Shown here one piece after another: positions 62,494-64,000 of a DNA stretch of 64,000 nucleotides. The notes below the pieces were generated by a model that saw only the letters and a list, made by a program, of their open reading frames with translations, was not told the DNA's origin and ran no database searches. Origin of the DNA: Dictyobacter aurantiacus (GTDB lineage Bacteria; Chloroflexota; Ktedonobacteria; Ktedonobacterales; Ktedonobacteraceae). Made by a program: the position numbers and the translations under genes. The stretch spans positions 5,332,001-5,396,000 of the forward strand of contig NZ_BIFQ01000001.1 in NCBI RefSeq assembly GCF_003967515.1, in the 5' to 3' direction. Within the stretch, counting starts at the first letter, position 1. Each line of letters starts with the position of its first letter.

Positions 62494-63030
62494 TTATGCT
62501 TGCTCGCCGCCAGTAGCGGTCGCGCTGGAGAGCCCTTCGAACTGCTCGAAGGCCGCGCGCAGCGAGTCCGGAAGGGGATGTGGCCGGCCGGTATGATAGT
62601 TGCACCACACCAGCACCGAGCGGCCGGTGGCGAACACACGGCTATGATCAGTGCTATCGCGAATCTCATGCTCCATAACAAAGCTTGTGCGACCAATCTT
62701 CACCACCTTTACTCCCACCTCCGCCTGATCCGAGCGCACCAGGGGCAACAGATACGTACAGGTATTCTCTTTGACCAGCATGCCATAGTGGTAGCCGCGC
62801 GGACCCGTCTTGATGCGCGGATTATGCTCGCCGTCCGCCGCCTCATCCTCCTCATCGGCCTGCACCGGCGTCTCATCGGCGTGCCGCCACGGCCGCAGCT
62901 GATCAAAATAGAAGCTGCGCGCCTCCTCCAGATAGACAAAATAGACGGTATTATTCACATGAGCCAGGGGATCTAAATCACGAAACCGGATCTGCACCGG
63001 GTACCAGCAATGATAGGTCTCAGAGGACAT
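62494..63030 (-). CDS. Acyl-CoA thioesterase (4HBT hot-dog fold)
   Basis: 178 residues. FRDLDPLAHVNNTVYFVYLE contains the hot-dog helix and the catalytic D-x-x-x-HVNN motif of 4-hydroxybenzoyl-CoA-type thioesterases. An acidic loop insert (DETPVQADEEDEAADGEHN, ~52-70) is unusual. Then come CTYLLPLVRSDQAEVGVKV and SRVFATGRSVLVWCNY. Hydrolyses acyl-CoA thioesters; substrate unknown. Start ATG 63030 follows GAAGGTAGACC. Confidence 0.87.
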   Translation of the reverse strand: MSSETYHCWYPVQIRFRDLDPLAHVNNTVYFVYLEEARSFYFDQLRPWRHADETPVQADEEDEAADGEHNPRIKTGPRGYHYGMLVKENTCTYLLPLVRSDQAEVGVKVVKIGRTSFVMEHEIRDSTDHSRVFATGRSVLVWCNYHTGRPHPLPDSLRAAFEQFEGLSSATATGGEQA

Positions 63031-63210
63031 GGTCTACCTTCCTTTATCCAACGTCGTCCCCATTTTCTCTAGCCAGGGAACAACTTTCTCCGGCCAGGGA
63101 ACAACGAAATTGTTCTGGCTAAGCCTATCATATTCTATCTATTCCCGTCGATAGCCATTTTGCGGAAAGAATGTGTTTGACTTCCGTCATGTTGAGGCAC
63201 TTGCGCGCCC

Positions 63211-63312
63211 CCGCACGCGCGTCCGCTACGCGGCCGCACTTTTTGGTATATTGGTGCAGCGGGGACGCTTTCGCGCCCCCGCTGCACCAATATACCATGG
63301 ACTTGTGAGCAC
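63211..63312. repeat. Structured hairpin repeat, copy B
   Basis: It opens CCGCACGCGCGTCCGCTACG, then a 24-bp stem (63245-63268 and 63273-63296, loop TTTC, one A-C mismatch) and ATGGACTTGTGAGCAC. Compared with copy A, several stem base pairs have changed on both sides together. Lies between the thioesterase and DUF3224 genes. Confidence 0.8.
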
Positions 63313-63539
63313 CTGCGCGGCTCAGCAGTCTATTGTGTGGTGGTGCAGCAGGCGCGTGCGGGGGCTATCATGGGCTACCATGCGACGAGAATCAGACCCA
63401 TTCAAAGAAACCTGAACCAAAAAATGGAGCCCGCGCGAAATTGGTGGAACTCAGGTCCTGAAATGTCCTGAATTGCTGCTAAGCTGGTCCTATTGATAGA
63501 TAGAGTAGGATCTTAATGATCAGAAAGAAGGAAGATATT

Positions 63540-63938
63540 ATGGGTACACAGATCAAGGCGGAGTTTCAGGTTATTTCGTGGCAGGAGACGCCGTATGACG
63601 AGCCGGAGCAGGGGGCGAAGCTCCTGCGCGTCGCTGTGAAGAAGAGCTTTCGCGGCCCGATTGAGGCGGAGAGCAGCGCCGAGTTGCTGATGTGCCAGGG
63701 CGAGGGCAACTCGGCTGGCTATGTGGCGAGTGAGCGCGTGAGCGGCAGCATCGAGGGGCGCACAGGGACCTTCGTGATCCAGCACGGCGGCGCTATGGTT
63801 AAGGGTCAGCCCGATTTCTCCTTTGGCTACGTCGTGCCCGGCTCGGGCACCGGCGCCCTGCAGGGTCTGCGCGGCAGCTGCGCCTTCCAGCACGACGACA
63901 GCGGAGCCGTGTTTACGCTCGACTACTTTTTCGAATGA
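63540..63938 (+). CDS. DUF3224 protein
   Basis: 132 residues of the DUF3224 beta-barrel (allene-oxide-cyclase-like): KAEFQVISWQETPYDEPEQG, GYVASERVSGSIEGRTGTFV, IQHGGAMVKGQPDFSFGYVV, GTGALQGLRGSCAFQHDDSG. The family has no established function and occurs widely in soil bacteria. The ATG at 63540 has AAGGAAG 5 nt upstream; an ATG at 63516 is less likely. The gene is single. Confidence 0.93.
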   Translation: MGTQIKAEFQVISWQETPYDEPEQGAKLLRVAVKKSFRGPIEAESSAELLMCQGEGNSAGYVASERVSGSIEGRTGTFVIQHGGAMVKGQPDFSFGYVVPGSGTGALQGLRGSCAFQHDDSGAVFTLDYFFE

Positions 63939-64000
63939 GTTCAGACCTGATATTCTCGGCGAAAATGAGCAGATGCGCTCTCTATGAGAATGAGAGAGCA

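Overview
The window looks like chromosome from a GC-rich, spore-forming-type Chloroflexota, most probably class Ktedonobacteria. This is inferred from the gene mix and not from a marker gene: MmyB-like regulators beside SDR enzymes, an XRE/NB-ARC/TPR signalling ATPase, pentapeptide-repeat membrane proteins, an ECF41-type sigma factor, frequent GTG/TTG starts, and abundant palindromic and tandem repeats. No rRNA, tRNA, CRISPR array or prophage was found. Most genes are single units or short operons of regulator plus enzyme or transporter, and many intergenic gaps hold perfect hairpins or repeats.

Layout. 1-6 kb: a gene-free stretch, then a winged-helix protein that could be a replication initiator (it carries iteron-like repeats and an AT-rich segment framed by an inverted repeat), a DEDD exonuclease and a pentapeptide-repeat membrane protein. 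6-10 kb: small membrane proteins, MarR and WYL regulators, lspA, and a secreted I36-like inhibitor. 10.8-14.9 kb: an XRE/NB-ARC/TPR protein whose last 21 codons were cut off by an IS4-family element. 15-19.7 kb: a three-gene ABC-2 exporter (ATPase plus two permeases) flanked by two paralogous coiled-coil genes and an internally deleted 2-hydroxyacid dehydrogenase. 20-25.4 kb: YwbE, DUF4037, the first divergent SDR/MmyB pair (this MmyB carries a primase-like tail), and a TPR protein. 25.7-30.9 kb: repeat copy 1, an SpoU methyltransferase, a RibD-C reductase, and a WXG100-like gene pair whose larger member has a hydrolase-like domain with a substituted elbow serine. 31-38.4 kb: Ca2+/cation and CDF-like transporters, a HAD hydrolase, a large symmetrical repeat array, metallophosphoesterase, a RAYT transposase with REP-like sequences, and a TIM-barrel epimerase. 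38.6-46.1 kb: a MerR/dienelactone-hydrolase in-frame fusion, PNPOx, a divergent TetR/VOC pair, a molybdopterin oxidoreductase beside a 40-bp tandem array, a His-rich exported protein and a Cass2-like protein. 46.3-54 kb: a MarR/macrolide-type glycosyltransferase operon, repeat copy 3, a methyltransferase, an alpha/beta hydrolase split by the second IS4 copy, and an MFS exporter. 54-64 kb: SGNH hydrolase, MerR/TipAS regulator, repeat copy 4, ECF41 sigma factor with an FAD oxidoreductase, the second SDR/MmyB pair, metallophosphoesterase, thioesterase and DUF3224.

How the genes fit together. The recurring theme is locally controlled stress or xenobiotic response: MarR next to a glycosyltransferase, TetR next to VOC, MerR fused to a hydrolase, ECF41 next to an oxidoreductase, two MmyB/SDR pairs, an ABC-2 exporter and an MFS exporter. 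Several cognate operator or promoter candidates are visible. The region is also being reshaped: two IS4 copies that differ at one seen position have each broken a gene, three gene remnants are visible, and at least four copies of a composite palindrome sit between genes.
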